Shown in pieces: positions 22,362 through 30,158 of a stretch of DNA of 36,197 bases. Below the pieces are notes generated by a model. It did no database searches. It saw only the letters and a program-made list of their open reading frames with translations, and was not told where the DNA came from. A program made the position numbers and the translations under genes. The stretch's first letter is position 1, and each line of letters starts with the position of its first letter. The stretch covers positions 1-36,197 of the forward strand of contig JAUNWH010000027.1 of NCBI GenBank assembly GCA_030540405.1, read 5' to 3'. This stretch comes from Spirochaetales bacterium. Its GTDB lineage: Bacteria; Spirochaetota; Spirochaetia; Treponematales; Treponemataceae.

Positions 22362-23693
22362 TCATTTCAGCAAAAACGGCACGAGATAAAACGGTTTCAG
22401 CAGCAGGTTTTCTTCGTTTCCCACATCCTTTTGTGATATTAAATATGCCTTGTTGATATTCTGTGAAAATTTTTTGCGGAATTCGTTTATTGATTCATGC
22501 TTTCCTGAGCCGGAGGATTTAATCTCAAGCGCGTCTATTTTGCTTCCGTCGGAAATCAGAAAATCAACCTCGTAATAATGCGTGCTTCCGGATTTTTCCC
22601 AAGTGTGATAATAAAGTTCCCTTCCGGCCGCTGCAATTATCTGCGCTACAAGATTTTCATAGAGATAGCCCAGATTTGCCGGCAATTTATCCGAAAGGAG
22701 TTTTGCGTAAAGTTTATTTTCCGTCACCGGTCGGTCAATAAACATCAGCGTAACAAACAAACCTGTATCAGAAAGATACAATTTATAGCTGTTGAAGTCC
22801 TTTGTGTCGGCAATGCTTGCTCTTGGATCTGTTGAGTTGTAGCACGGCAGAACTGTTTTTGAATCGATTAACTCATATAGCAGTTCATCCGCTTTGGTGT
22901 TATTTCTTTTTCCGATTGCCGTGGCAATCCTGTATTTTCTTGCGTCCTTTGCCAGCTGAGCCGGAACCGCATGATACAATGCCGATATTCTTCCCGACGG
23001 ATCAATCTTTTTGAAATCTTCTTCATAAAGACTGATTATCTGCCTTTTCACCATGTCAATTTCCGAAAAATTCTTTCCATTTATATATGCTTCTACAGCC
23101 TGCGGCATTCCGCCCACCGCCATGTAAATTCTCAAATCCCTCATCAGTTTGCGGTTTGTCGTCTGGCCGATTGGTCTTGCGGAGTCGAAAATCTGACGCA
23201 GAAGCCTGAAATTTCCGCCTGTTGCATCGCAGAATTCCTCGTAGTCCATAGGATAGACTTGAATTTTCATTTCTTCTGACGGAATCAGAATGTCCTTTAC
23301 ATTTTTTCGTATCGAAATAAGCGAGCCGGTTTCCAGATAACTGTATCTTCCGTCCGCCACAAGGTGCTTAATCGCCTGCCGTGCCTTCGGAAAAAGCTGC
23401 ACTTCATCAAAAATTATAAGAGATTCATGTTCGTAAAGCGTTGTTCCTGTTTCCGCCTGAAGACGCAGGAAAAACACATTCAGATTCCATATATCATCAA
23501 AACAGCTGCGTATTGTATCCGTTGTCTTTGAAAAATCTATCAGAATGTAGGATTTGTATTCATTCTGTGCAAAGTTTTCCGCAATTGTTGATTTGCCGAC
23601 ACGCCTTGCGCCTTCAAGCATAACGGCGTATTTGTCCGCATATTTTTCTTTCCATTCTAAAAGTTTTTGGTATGCTTTTCTTTCAAAATACAT
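22362..23693 (-). CDS. AAA+ ATPase with DUF4143 domain (second copy)
   Basis: 443 aa from ATG 23693 (MYFERKAYQKLLEWKEK). Walker A GARRVGKST at 28-36; Walker B SLIIFDEVQLF near 92; sensor-like LETGSLISIRKN near 118. A winged-helix middle part (RISALYHAVPAQLAKDARKYRIATAIGK) precedes the DUF4143 domain with a PD-(D/E)xK-like pattern (YEVDFLI ... ALEIKSSG). It is a close paralogue of the gene at 27643 (shared ARQAIKHLVAD, SIRKNVKDILIPSEE, PMDYEEF). No strong RBS. The gene is controlled from a 3 x 33-bp repeat array. Confidence 0.88.
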   Translation of the reverse strand: MYFERKAYQKLLEWKEKYADKYAVMLEGARRVGKSTIAENFAQNEYKSYILIDFSKTTDTIRSCFDDIWNLNVFFLRLQAETGTTLYEHESLIIFDEVQLFPKARQAIKHLVADGRYSYLETGSLISIRKNVKDILIPSEEMKIQVYPMDYEEFCDATGGNFRLLRQIFDSARPIGQTTNRKLMRDLRIYMAVGGMPQAVEAYINGKNFSEIDMVKRQIISLYEEDFKKIDPSGRISALYHAVPAQLAKDARKYRIATAIGKRNNTKADELLYELIDSKTVLPCYNSTDPRASIADTKDFNSYKLYLSDTGLFVTLMFIDRPVTENKLYAKLLSDKLPANLGYLYENLVAQIIAAAGRELYYHTWEKSGSTHYYEVDFLISDGSKIDALEIKSSGSGKHESINEFRKKFSQNINKAYLISQKDVGNEENLLLKPFYLVPFLLK

Positions 23694-23710
23694 AATTACA
23701 TCCCGGATAT

Positions 23711-23809
23711 AATTATGTTGTATCACAAAATGTGCGTTTCTTCAATTTGTAGATGTGTTATTTTGTGCATTTCTTCAAGATTATATGTGCCGTATTTGTG
23801 CGTTTCTTC
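23711..23809 (-). repeat. Three 33-bp tandem repeats before the second DUF4143 gene
   Basis: On the minus strand, GAAGAAACGCACA (middle copy GAAGAAATGCACA) recurs at 23809, 23776 and 23743, exactly 33 bp apart. The remaining 20 bp of each unit are partly similar (CACAT.TA.AA.). The last unit gives TTGAAG-17-TACAAC as a possible promoter. Confidence 0.8.
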
Positions 23810-23833
23810 GTTTTTTTTATTATGTTTCGCTCT

Positions 23834-24373
23834 TCAGCTGTGTTGCAAACCGGAATACAGTTTCTTTTCCATCAAATCAAAGCGGCCTTTTCTCCATTCG
23901 GCAAATCCGCGGGCTTCGTAGCCGTTGTTGCGGTACAGCTTTTGCGCATACGGATTTTTTGTAAAGACATCAAGCCGGAGCGAATCATAACCCATGCTCC
24001 TGATTTGCGATTCAATTTTGTTTAGCACTTTTTTTCCGATGCCTCTGTTCTGAAAGCCGGGAGAAACACAAAACCTGTGGAGAACCAATGAAGTTTCGCG
24101 CGGATATTTCCATTCAGCATTGTTGTACGCTTCATCTGATTCACTGCTTATCACGTACAAAGCAACGATTTTTTCATTTTCCTCCGCAACGTACAGATTC
24201 CCTTTTTTGATGTCAGCCTCAAAATCCGCTGTGGCAGGGTAGAGTTCGTCCCACTGATATATGCCATGCTTTTCCATTTCCTGAATCGCTTCCTGAATCA
24301 GGACGGTGATTGCCTCAATGTCTTCGGGTTTTCCCAATCTGTATTTTATGCCGTCAAGGGCTGAATCTGTCAT
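23834..24373 (-). CDS. GNAT family N-acetyltransferase
   Basis: 179 aa with AAGGAGA upstream of the ATG at 24373. Motif A is LVLHRFCVSPGFQNRGIGKKVLNKI (Q-N-R-G-I-G, about residues 93-117) and motif B NPYAQKLYRNNGYEARG. The N-terminal IEAITVLIQEAIQEMEKHGIYQWDE is characteristic of a GNAT subgroup common in Firmicutes and treponemes. Substrate unknown. Confidence 0.88.
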   Translation of the reverse strand: MTDSALDGIKYRLGKPEDIEAITVLIQEAIQEMEKHGIYQWDELYPATADFEADIKKGNLYVAEENEKIVALYVISSESDEAYNNAEWKYPRETSLVLHRFCVSPGFQNRGIGKKVLNKIESQIRSMGYDSLRLDVFTKNPYAQKLYRNNGYEARGFAEWRKGRFDLMEKKLYSGLQHS

Positions 24374-24439
24374 TTTTGTAATGTCTCCTTTTTAGTCCAT
24401 GAAGATTTATTAAAGCTGAAAAAATTAACCTTACTTTCT

Positions 24440-25099
24440 TCAGCTATGTGGCGAATCGGAATCCGGCTGCTGAAAATTCGCAAGATATTTTTCCAACGAA
24501 TCAACAAACATACCGATGTGAATTCCATCAACAAACGAATGGTGTGCCTGAACGGAAACAGGCATTATCAATCTGCCGTCTTTTTCACTATATTTGCCCC
24601 AGTCAAACAAAGGTGTGGCATTGTCTTTCTTCCCAGAGTTTGTGTGGGAAATATGAGTGTACTTTACCCAAGGCATTGGCGAGCACTGAAAAACATCATT
24701 TTCAAGCGGGCCGGTAAAATAGGTTTTCTGTTCATCGGCAATTTTCTTTGCGCGGATGCAATATTCTTTAAGGTCATCCGTCATGGGAACATTAACAACT
24801 TTGAACAGATTCGTTTCTTTATTCAGATAAGTGAATGCTGTATCAATCTTGTCAAACAAGGCGACTTTTCCATCCACGAATCGATAACGGAAAGCTTCAA
24901 TTTTATTTGCGCATTTGCACACCGCATATACCATAGCCAATGTGAATGAAAGGTCGTTGTCTTTGGCATATTTTCTCAAGCCTGATACATCCGCCTCAAA
25001 AGTAACGCAAAAAGCCGGTTCTACACAGTTTCTGAAAACAGCGCAGTGCATTGCTCGTTCCCATTTGGTTTCGTCTATTATTTTGTATGAATTTGCCAT
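24440..25099 (-). CDS. Chloramphenicol acetyltransferase-like (CAT family) protein
   Basis: 219 aa from ATG 25099 with GGAG upstream, the usual CAT length. The active-site signature is AHHSFVDGIHIG with the catalytic His187, and the N-terminal CVTFEADVSGL and FSMPWVKYTH-like (SPMPWVKYTHISH) segments fit the trimeric CatA fold. Whether it acts on chloramphenicol or is a xenobiotic-type relative cannot be read from sequence. Its promoter element is a near copy of the one before the methyltransferase gene. Confidence 0.87.
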   Translation of the reverse strand: MANSYKIIDETKWERAMHCAVFRNCVEPAFCVTFEADVSGLRKYAKDNDLSFTLAMVYAVCKCANKIEAFRYRFVDGKVALFDKIDTAFTYLNKETNLFKVVNVPMTDDLKEYCIRAKKIADEQKTYFTGPLENDVFQCSPMPWVKYTHISHTNSGKKDNATPLFDWGKYSEKDGRLIMPVSVQAHHSFVDGIHIGMFVDSLEKYLANFQQPDSDSPHS

Positions 25100-25119
25100 G
25101 TTTTTACTCCAAATTATGC

Positions 25120-25160
25120 TTTGTAAAGCCGAGTATATCACATTCGGCAGGGCGGATAAA
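25120..25160 (-). promoter_or_regulatory. Promoter/operator element, copy 2 (CAT-like gene)
   Basis: On the minus strand: TTATCC, a 16-bp spacer, TGA-TATACT, with the -10 inside GCCGA ... TCGGC (25128-25148). It differs from copy 1 at only a few positions. Confidence 0.65.
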
Positions 25161-25312
25161 CAACACTAACACTTAAAAATTCCCTGTAGTTTTCTGTCAA
25201 ATCTTCTTCAATCCACATGGTTCTGTATCTTAATTTTGCCAAGGTAAAAATTCAACCGGCGGATTTCAATAAAAGTATCTGATTACTACTTTTTTCAATA
25301 CCAACAAGATTG

Positions 25313-25462
25313 TCATTCCACTGCCACGACACAGGAATCTATGTTTTGTGAGATTGCCGAGTTAAACCCGACAATGACAGAGAAAATGAAAGTCTGATAA
25401 TGATAAAAGAGATTCTCCAGTCGGGCTGGAAGATAACATAAAGGACAAATGCGATAATGGAA
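25313..25462. repeat. Degenerate cluster of short palindromic repeats
   Basis: Units such as GTCATTCCACTGCC ... GACAGGAATC (25313-25340) and GAGATTGCCGAG ... ACCCGACAATGAC (25350-25379), plus weaker ones to 25462. The stretch 25165-25577 has no gene. Confidence 0.5.
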
Positions 25463-25577
25463 AAATTATGAAATTCCAAATTTTGCACAGAATTTTCTTG
25501 CATTTATCATAGTATTATCTTATATTATATGTATAGAATATTATTTTATCAGTAAAACACAATATATCGAGGACAAT

Positions 25578-25883
25578 ATGGCGGCAATAACTGTAAATGT
25601 GGAACAGAGCGACAAGGACACATTCAATTCAATCTGCGCAAAAATGGGAATGAACATTTCCACCGCAATCAATATTTTCATCAAGGCGGTAAACCGCACG
25701 CGGACGATTCCTTTTAAAATCAGGGCGGAAGAGGAATACAACGACGAAACTCTTGCGGCCTGCCAGGAAGCACTGGACATAAACAGCGGAAAAATCAAGG
25801 CGAAAAGGTATGATTCCTTTAAAGAGGCGGTGGCGGACATGGATTTGTGCGTCGCCGAGCCTGAGCCGGAATACAAGGCATGA
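25578..25883 (+). CDS. RelB/DinJ-family antitoxin
   Basis: 101 aa with CGAGGACA before the ATG. The N-terminal MAAITVNVEQSDKDTFNSIC and MGMNISTAINIFIKAVNRT form the ribbon-helix-helix DNA-binding unit of DinJ/RelB. The C-terminal half, with FKEAVADMD, is the flexible toxin-binding part. It overlaps the toxin gene by ATGA. The AT-rich upstream stretch (25510-25560) has several partly palindromic TATA blocks and probably holds the autoregulated promoter. Confidence 0.9.
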   Translation: MAAITVNVEQSDKDTFNSICAKMGMNISTAINIFIKAVNRTRTIPFKIRAEEEYNDETLAACQEALDINSGKIKAKRYDSFKEAVADMDLCVAEPEPEYKA

Positions 25884-26164
25884 GAAAATACAAACTTGTT
25901 CTGGCGAACTCGTTCAAAAAAGACTACAAACTCATAAAACGGCGGAATTATGACATAGACTTGCTTGACGAGGTTGTGGAACTTCTGCTTTCCGGTCAAA
26001 AACTTCCCGAAAATTACTGCGACCACCAGCTGAAAGGCAAGTTGAAGAAATTCCGGGAACTGCACATTCAGCCGGACTGGATTCTGGTCTACATAAAGAA
26101 CAAGACGGAACTGATTCTTACGCTTTCAAGAACTGGAACTCATGCTGATTTGCTGAGGCTGTAG
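25880..26164 (+). CDS. YafQ-family (RelE superfamily) mRNA interferase toxin
   Basis: 94 aa. YafQ hallmarks are present: the LVLANSFKKDYKLIKRR start, the CDHQLKG histidine segment, the IQPDWILVY strand, and the final RTGTHADLL with the catalytic histidine. YafQ enzymes cut mRNA in the ribosome. A strong hairpin terminator follows at once, so the two genes form a complete stand-alone module. Confidence 0.9.
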   Translation: MRKYKLVLANSFKKDYKLIKRRNYDIDLLDEVVELLLSGQKLPENYCDHQLKGKLKKFRELHIQPDWILVYIKNKTELILTLSRTGTHADLLRL

Positions 26165-26169
26165 AAAAA

Positions 26170-26200
26170 ATAAGCGTTGCTTTTATTCCACAACGCTTAT
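26170..26200. terminator. Bidirectional hairpin after the RelB/YafQ pair
   Basis: ATAAGCGTTG ... CAACGCTTAT, perfect 10-bp arms with an 11-base loop. It is preceded by an A run and followed by TTTTG, so it can serve the toxin gene and the convergent gene at 26223. Confidence 0.8.
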
Positions 26201-26222
26201 TTTGCAAACTTTTGGTTTTGTT

Positions 26223-26555
26223 TTATTCCAAATCGGCAAGCAATTTATCTGCCTTGTGGTCTGTCATCGAAAGAATAATGCCACATTCTTCTTCATTTGC
26301 CCTGCGGAATTCTTTCTGAATTCCAAGCGGATTTGCACTTTCCTGATTTTCCGGAATTTTTCCGCGCAACTGTGCAACGGCTTTCATGTAAAGCTGCTCT
26401 AGGTTGTAGAATCCCTTTAATTCTTCAAGGTAGCTCTTTATCCGCCTTCTGGTTCGTTCTTCTTTTTTTGTGTTTAAGGTTGAAAGATACGTCCCCAAAA
26501 ATGTGACCAGAGAGCCGAGCAATGCAAAGATTCCGCCGATTATCGCCTCTTTCAT
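26223..26555 (-). CDS. Hypothetical protein with one N-terminal membrane helix
   Basis: 110 aa. Residues 4-26 (AIIGGIFALLGSLVTFLGTYLST) form a membrane anchor, followed by a basic stretch KKEERTRRRIK and a helical cytosolic region. No family recognised. AGATATAAA before the ATG is only a weak RBS. Such short anchored helical proteins are common near toxin-antitoxin modules, but no role can be assigned. Confidence 0.6.
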   Translation of the reverse strand: MKEAIIGGIFALLGSLVTFLGTYLSTLNTKKEERTRRRIKSYLEELKGFYNLEQLYMKAVAQLRGKIPENQESANPLGIQKEFRRANEEECGIILSMTDHKADKLLADLE

Positions 26556-26644
26556 TTTATATCTCCAATACGTCTGGTCAAGGCACTCTTATGCTCAAGA
26601 CCTTGAGTCAGCCGTTTTTAAGGTTTGTATAAACTTTAATAAAA

Positions 26645-26669
26645 ATGAGTGCATTACCCATGCACTCAT
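26645..26669 (-). terminator. Terminator of the BspA-like gene
   Basis: ATGAGTGCA-N7-TGCACTCAT. On the minus strand it is followed by TTTTTATT. It lies just after the stop at 26711. Confidence 0.75.
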
Positions 26670-26710
26670 AATTTCTTTATCTTGCCGATTAAAAAATACG
26701 GAAGACATGC

Positions 26711-27394
26711 TTATTTAACGAAAGCGTCTTTATCTTTTCCCCATACGAATTTTGCATTGTCAATCTTTACTTCTGGAAGTGCAGCGCAGCCGTTAAAAGG
26801 AATTCCGTTAATTTTAGTCAATGATGCAGGAAGTGTAACTGATTTTAAATTTGGACAATCCATGAACGTGCCGTCTGGAACATAATCATCATAGCCCAAG
26901 GATGTTACTCCTTCTTCAACAATGACAGCTGTAATTTTTGTCTTTCTGAATACGTCAGGTCCTGTAAACTTCATACCTTTTGAAATTTTTATTGTACCGG
27001 CAATGTCTGATTCCGCAAAAGCTTCTTTTCCAATTGAGGTAAGATTGCTTATATCAATATTGATTTTTCCTTTTACACCTTTAAAAGCGTTGTTTCCTAT
27101 AACTTTTACACTTTTTGGAACTGTTATTGTGTACGGAGTGTTGCAAGAGCTTTTATACATTGTATGTTGAAAAAAGCGGTCCGCCCACTCGGTCTTTTCA
27201 CCAATCTGAGTTACTGGCAAGCCTTCAATTGCATCTGGAATTACAACCGTTGTAGACTTTCCTTTGTAACTTTTCAGCATTACTCCCTGCCCGTCAGGCG
27301 CCATATCATAGTAAAAATCACTTGCAGGATTTGCAGCAAAGCAGGTGAAACTTGTTGCAAGAGCAAGACTTAAAATCAATAAGATTTTTTTCAT
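26711..27394 (-). CDS. BspA-like leucine-rich repeat surface protein (LRR_5)
   Basis: 227 aa with a clear signal peptide (MKKILLILSLALATSFTCFA, cut before or after AAN). The rest is repeats of the LRR_5 type: TVVIPDAIEGLPVTQIGE, ITVPKSVKVIGNNAFKGV, LTSIGKEAFAESDI, VTSLGYDDYVPDGTFMDCPN and LKSVTLPASLTKINGIPFNGC. BspA-like proteins are abundant in treponemes and exported to the cell surface, where some mediate adhesion. GGAGG precedes the ATG. Its own terminator follows. Confidence 0.9.
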   Translation of the reverse strand: MKKILLILSLALATSFTCFAANPASDFYYDMAPDGQGVMLKSYKGKSTTVVIPDAIEGLPVTQIGEKTEWADRFFQHTMYKSSCNTPYTITVPKSVKVIGNNAFKGVKGKINIDISNLTSIGKEAFAESDIAGTIKISKGMKFTGPDVFRKTKITAVIVEEGVTSLGYDDYVPDGTFMDCPNLKSVTLPASLTKINGIPFNGCAALPEVKIDNAKFVWGKDKDAFVK

Positions 27395-27508
27395 AATAAA
27401 ATATCCTCCGCGTTTATTGTCCGCCGACTTTTTTGAGGCAGAACCTCTTTATTCTGGCAAAATTATACAGTCAGACTTTTTTCTTGTAGTCAGTAAAAAC
27501 TCACTTTA

Positions 27509-27526
27509 TTCCTGTGAGTTTTCTCT
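27509..27526 (+). repeat. Direct repeat flanking the third DUF4143 gene, left copy
   Basis: TTCCTGTGAGTTTTCTCT, exactly repeated at 28976-28993; weaker similarity extends about 20 bp further on the right side of both copies. Confidence 0.75.
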
Positions 27527-27557
27527 ATGGAATTTTGCAGTTTTCTGAACTGTGATT

Positions 27558-27656
27558 TTAACGATTTTGCGACAAATTTCGCTTACAAATTTAACGATTT
27601 TGTGTTAATATGCCATTGTAAAATTAACGATTTTGGGGTTTTATGACATTTAAGCG
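27558..27656 (+). repeat. Three 33-bp tandem repeats before and into the third DUF4143 gene
   Basis: TTAACGATTTTG recurs at 27558, 27591 and 27624, exactly 33 bp apart. Units two and three also share TATG-N-CATT. The third unit contains the start codon at 27643, so a bound protein would cover the initiation region. The sequence is unrelated to the array at 23711, but the period is the same. Confidence 0.82.
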
Positions 27657-28974
27657 CAAAATTTACGATAAGTTTTTGGAATGGAAAAAAAACTCGGACG
27701 GCAAAACGGCTCTGCTCGTTGAAGGAGCGCGTCGTATCGGCAAATCAACCATTGTTGAGGAATTTGCAAAAAACGAATACGAATCATATATTCTCATTGA
27801 TTTTACGAAAGCGTCGCAGGAAGTTTTCAAGATTTTTGACGACATTTCTGATTTGAATTATATCTTCATGCGGCTTCAGCTTATCTATCATAAAGAGCTT
27901 CGCGAGCGGAAAAGCCTTATCATTTTTGACGAGATTCAGTTTTGTCCAAAGGCGCGGCAGGCAATAAAGCATCTTGTTGCTGATCATCGCTATGATTATA
28001 TGGAAACAGGCTCCCTGATTTCGATTCGGAAAAATGTAAAGGACATTCTTATTCCAAGCGAGGAACGCACGGTTCAGATGTACCCGATGGATTATGAAGA
28101 ATTCAAATGGGCTTTGGGCGACACTGTTACCATAAAACTTTTGCGGGAATCTTTTGAAAAATATCAGCCGCTTGGCGATGATTTGAATCGTGCTATAATG
28201 CGCGACTTTAGGCTTTATATGCTTGTGGGCGGAATGCCAAAGGCTGTGAGCACTTACATCGAAACAAACAATATGAGGCTTGTTGACGAAGAAAAACGCG
28301 ATATTCTCAGGCTTTATGAATCTGATTTTATGAAGATTGATTCAAGCGGTAAGGCTGCGCTTCTTTTCAAATCCATTCCGTCCCAGCTTGAAAAAAATGC
28401 CTCGCGGTATCAGGTTTCTTCGGTTCTGGCAAATCAGCGCAATTCGACAGTCCTTGAGCTTGTCTCGGAAATGGAAAGTTCCAAGGCCGTTCTTGTGTCT
28501 TATAAATCAGATGATCCGAACGCAGGACTTACGCGGACAAAGGATTTGGAGAACTTCAAGCTTTTTGTTTGCGATACAGGACTTTTTGCAACCATGCTTT
28601 TTATGGATAAAGATTTTACGGAAAATATTATTTATGAAAAACTGCTCAGCGACAAGCTTCCTGTGAATCTTGGGTACCTTTATGAAAATGTTGTCGCACA
28701 GATTCTAAAGGCAAACGGAAACTCTCTTTTTTATTACACATTCCTTGATGAGAAATCAAGGCACAATTTCGAAATTGATTTTCTTCTCGCGCGAAAGAAC
28801 AAGGTTTGCCCGATGGAAATAAAATCGTCGGGCTATAAAACCCACGCTTCACTTGATGCCTTTTGCGGAAAGTATTCGTCCCGTATTCTGAATAAATATC
28901 TTGTGTACACAAAGGATTTGGGAAAGGACAAGGATGTTCTCAGCATTCCAGTTTATATGACAATGTTTTTGTAA
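27643..28974 (+). CDS. AAA+ ATPase with DUF4143 domain (third copy)
   Basis: 443 aa. Walker A GARRIGKST at 28-36; SLIIFDEIQFCPKARQAIKHLVAD holds Walker B; METGSLISIRKN follows. The middle winged-helix part (SSGKAALLFKSIPSQLEKNASRYQVSSVLA) and the DUF4143 end with FEIDFLLARKNKVCPMEIKSSGY (PD-(D/E)xK-like) are intact. It is a close paralogue of the 22362 gene. RBS GGGG. The stop is followed within two bases by a direct repeat that also lies upstream of the gene's promoter array, as if the unit were inserted. Confidence 0.88.
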   Translation: MTFKRKIYDKFLEWKKNSDGKTALLVEGARRIGKSTIVEEFAKNEYESYILIDFTKASQEVFKIFDDISDLNYIFMRLQLIYHKELRERKSLIIFDEIQFCPKARQAIKHLVADHRYDYMETGSLISIRKNVKDILIPSEERTVQMYPMDYEEFKWALGDTVTIKLLRESFEKYQPLGDDLNRAIMRDFRLYMLVGGMPKAVSTYIETNNMRLVDEEKRDILRLYESDFMKIDSSGKAALLFKSIPSQLEKNASRYQVSSVLANQRNSTVLELVSEMESSKAVLVSYKSDDPNAGLTRTKDLENFKLFVCDTGLFATMLFMDKDFTENIIYEKLLSDKLPVNLGYLYENVVAQILKANGNSLFYYTFLDEKSRHNFEIDFLLARKNKVCPMEIKSSGYKTHASLDAFCGKYSSRILNKYLVYTKDLGKDKDVLSIPVYMTMFL

Positions 28975-28975
28975 T

Positions 28976-28993
28976 TTCCTGTGAGTTTTCTCT
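28976..28993 (+). repeat. Direct repeat flanking the third DUF4143 gene, right copy
   Basis: Identical 18 bp to 27509-27526, starting two bases after the ATPase stop and 31 bp before the response regulator start. Confidence 0.75.
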
Positions 28994-29023
28994 GTATATT
29001 TTTGCGTTCTTCTAAGATAAAAT

Positions 29024-29632
29024 ATGGGCATGATCAGCGTAATAAGTGTTGACGACCATGAAATGATAAGTCTTGGCCTTGCGCAGGTGTTTTCGGAAAC
29101 TGAAGACATCCGGGTCTGCCATTTCTGCAAGACAAAAGATGAGGCCGCAGCGTTCATCGGCTCAAAATCTCCAGAAGAGCTGAAGCAAACGGTCGCGATG
29201 GTTGATATAAAGCTTGAAAACGGAAGCGGCTTTGATGCGGCGGACTTTCTTATCCGGCGTGGTGTGAACTGCCTTATGTACTCCTCATTTTCAAACGCGG
29301 GCTTTGTTGTAAAAAACATGGAGCACAAAATCAAGGGCTTTGTCTCAAAAAATGCCGGAAAAGCGGAAATTCTGGATGCAGTCCGGACAGTCGCACGCGG
29401 CGAAACCTACATCCAAAAGGATTTAATCCCCGGCATGATGTATGTAAGCTCAGTCCTTGTTTCCCTCACCAAGAAAGAACGCGAACTTCTGGATTTGATT
29501 TCCGAGCATCTTCCGAACGAGATAATCGCCGCTCGTCTTGGAATTTCCAAACGCACCGTAGAAAACTACGTCTCCCGCATTTTCGACAAATTCAACGTGA
29601 AGAACCGCTACGAGCTGGGAAAGTATTTGTAG
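29024..29632 (+). CDS. NarL/LuxR-type response regulator
   Basis: 202 aa. The receiver has the acidic pocket VDDHEM at 9-14, phospho-acceptor Asp61 in AMVDIKLENGSG and the lysine of FVSKNA. The LuxR helix-turn-helix is LTKKERELLDLISEHLPNEIIAARLGISKRTVENYVSRIFDKF. A second ATG at 29030 is equally likely, because TAAAAT at 29018-29023 is six bases from it. The cognate sensor is probably the kinase at 31376, now separated by an XRE/CtkA module. Confidence 0.88.
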   Translation: MGMISVISVDDHEMISLGLAQVFSETEDIRVCHFCKTKDEAAAFIGSKSPEELKQTVAMVDIKLENGSGFDAADFLIRRGVNCLMYSSFSNAGFVVKNMEHKIKGFVSKNAGKAEILDAVRTVARGETYIQKDLIPGMMYVSSVLVSLTKKERELLDLISEHLPNEIIAARLGISKRTVENYVSRIFDKFNVKNRYELGKYL

Positions 29633-29672
29633 AAAGTTACCGAGACGCATTCAACAAGAACATTCATCAGCA

Positions 29673-29713
29673 TTGATTATCACTGTTAACCGTTATATAC
29701 TGTTAACGGTGAT
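29673..29713 (+). promoter_or_regulatory. Autoregulated promoter of the XRE/CtkA module
   Basis: TTGATT (29673-29678), a 17-bp spacer, TATACT (29696-29701). The -10 lies in the centre of a 14-bp inverted repeat with two mismatches (ATCACTGTTAACCG at 29679-29692, CTGTTAACGGTGAT at 29700-29713), which is a fitting operator for the XRE protein encoded next. Confidence 0.75.
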
Positions 29714-29716
29714 GAT

Positions 29717-30145
29717 ATGAATCTATCGGAATATATAAAGCAGCAGGGAATCTCTGTATATAGCCTCTCAAAAAAGAGCCGTGTTCCTTATACAACTCTT
29801 TGCAGTATTTGTAACGGCACGGCTGATATGATGGAGTGCCGTGTAAGCACTCTTGTAAAAATCGCAGATTCCTTGAGTGTCAATCTGCTCGATTTGATAA
29901 ATGCCTCTCTCTCCGTTCCGCCAAAATACAATTTCATAAGCAGTGAAATAATTATTGATTCTTCAGATTTGCCAAAAGCACTGAAAAATACAATCACTGA
30001 GCTTGAAGAATACGACAGGAATAATGACACAATGTTTTATGAATGTGCTGATATGCTTTATATGATGGCAGACCGCTTTTTAAAGGACGGTGCCATTGAC
30101 AGCGAAACTCGCGAAAAGCTGATTATGAAATATCCGATTGCATAG
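29717..30145 (+). CDS. XRE-family regulator, antitoxin of a HipBA/CtkA-like pair
   Basis: 142 aa. Residues 3-60 form the helix-turn-helix (EYIKQQGISVYSLSKKSRVPYTTLCSICNGTADM ... LVKIADSLSVNLLDLI). The C-terminal half is acidic and helical, probably binding the partner. It starts nine bases after the predicted transcription start, with GGTGATGAT as a weak RBS. It is 13 bp from the kinase gene. HipB-like autorepression of the operator it sits behind is likely. Confidence 0.8.
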   Translation: MNLSEYIKQQGISVYSLSKKSRVPYTTLCSICNGTADMMECRVSTLVKIADSLSVNLLDLINASLSVPPKYNFISSEIIIDSSDLPKALKNTITELEEYDRNNDTMFYECADMLYMMADRFLKDGAIDSETREKLIMKYPIA

Positions 30146-30158
30146 CAGGGAGATTTTT

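Noticed and set aside
23711-23809. A short CRISPR array, given 13-bp repeats every 33 bp.
   Set aside because: Only three units, repeats far shorter than CRISPR repeats, the intervening 20 bp are partly similar to each other, no cas gene, and the array ends at a gene promoter.
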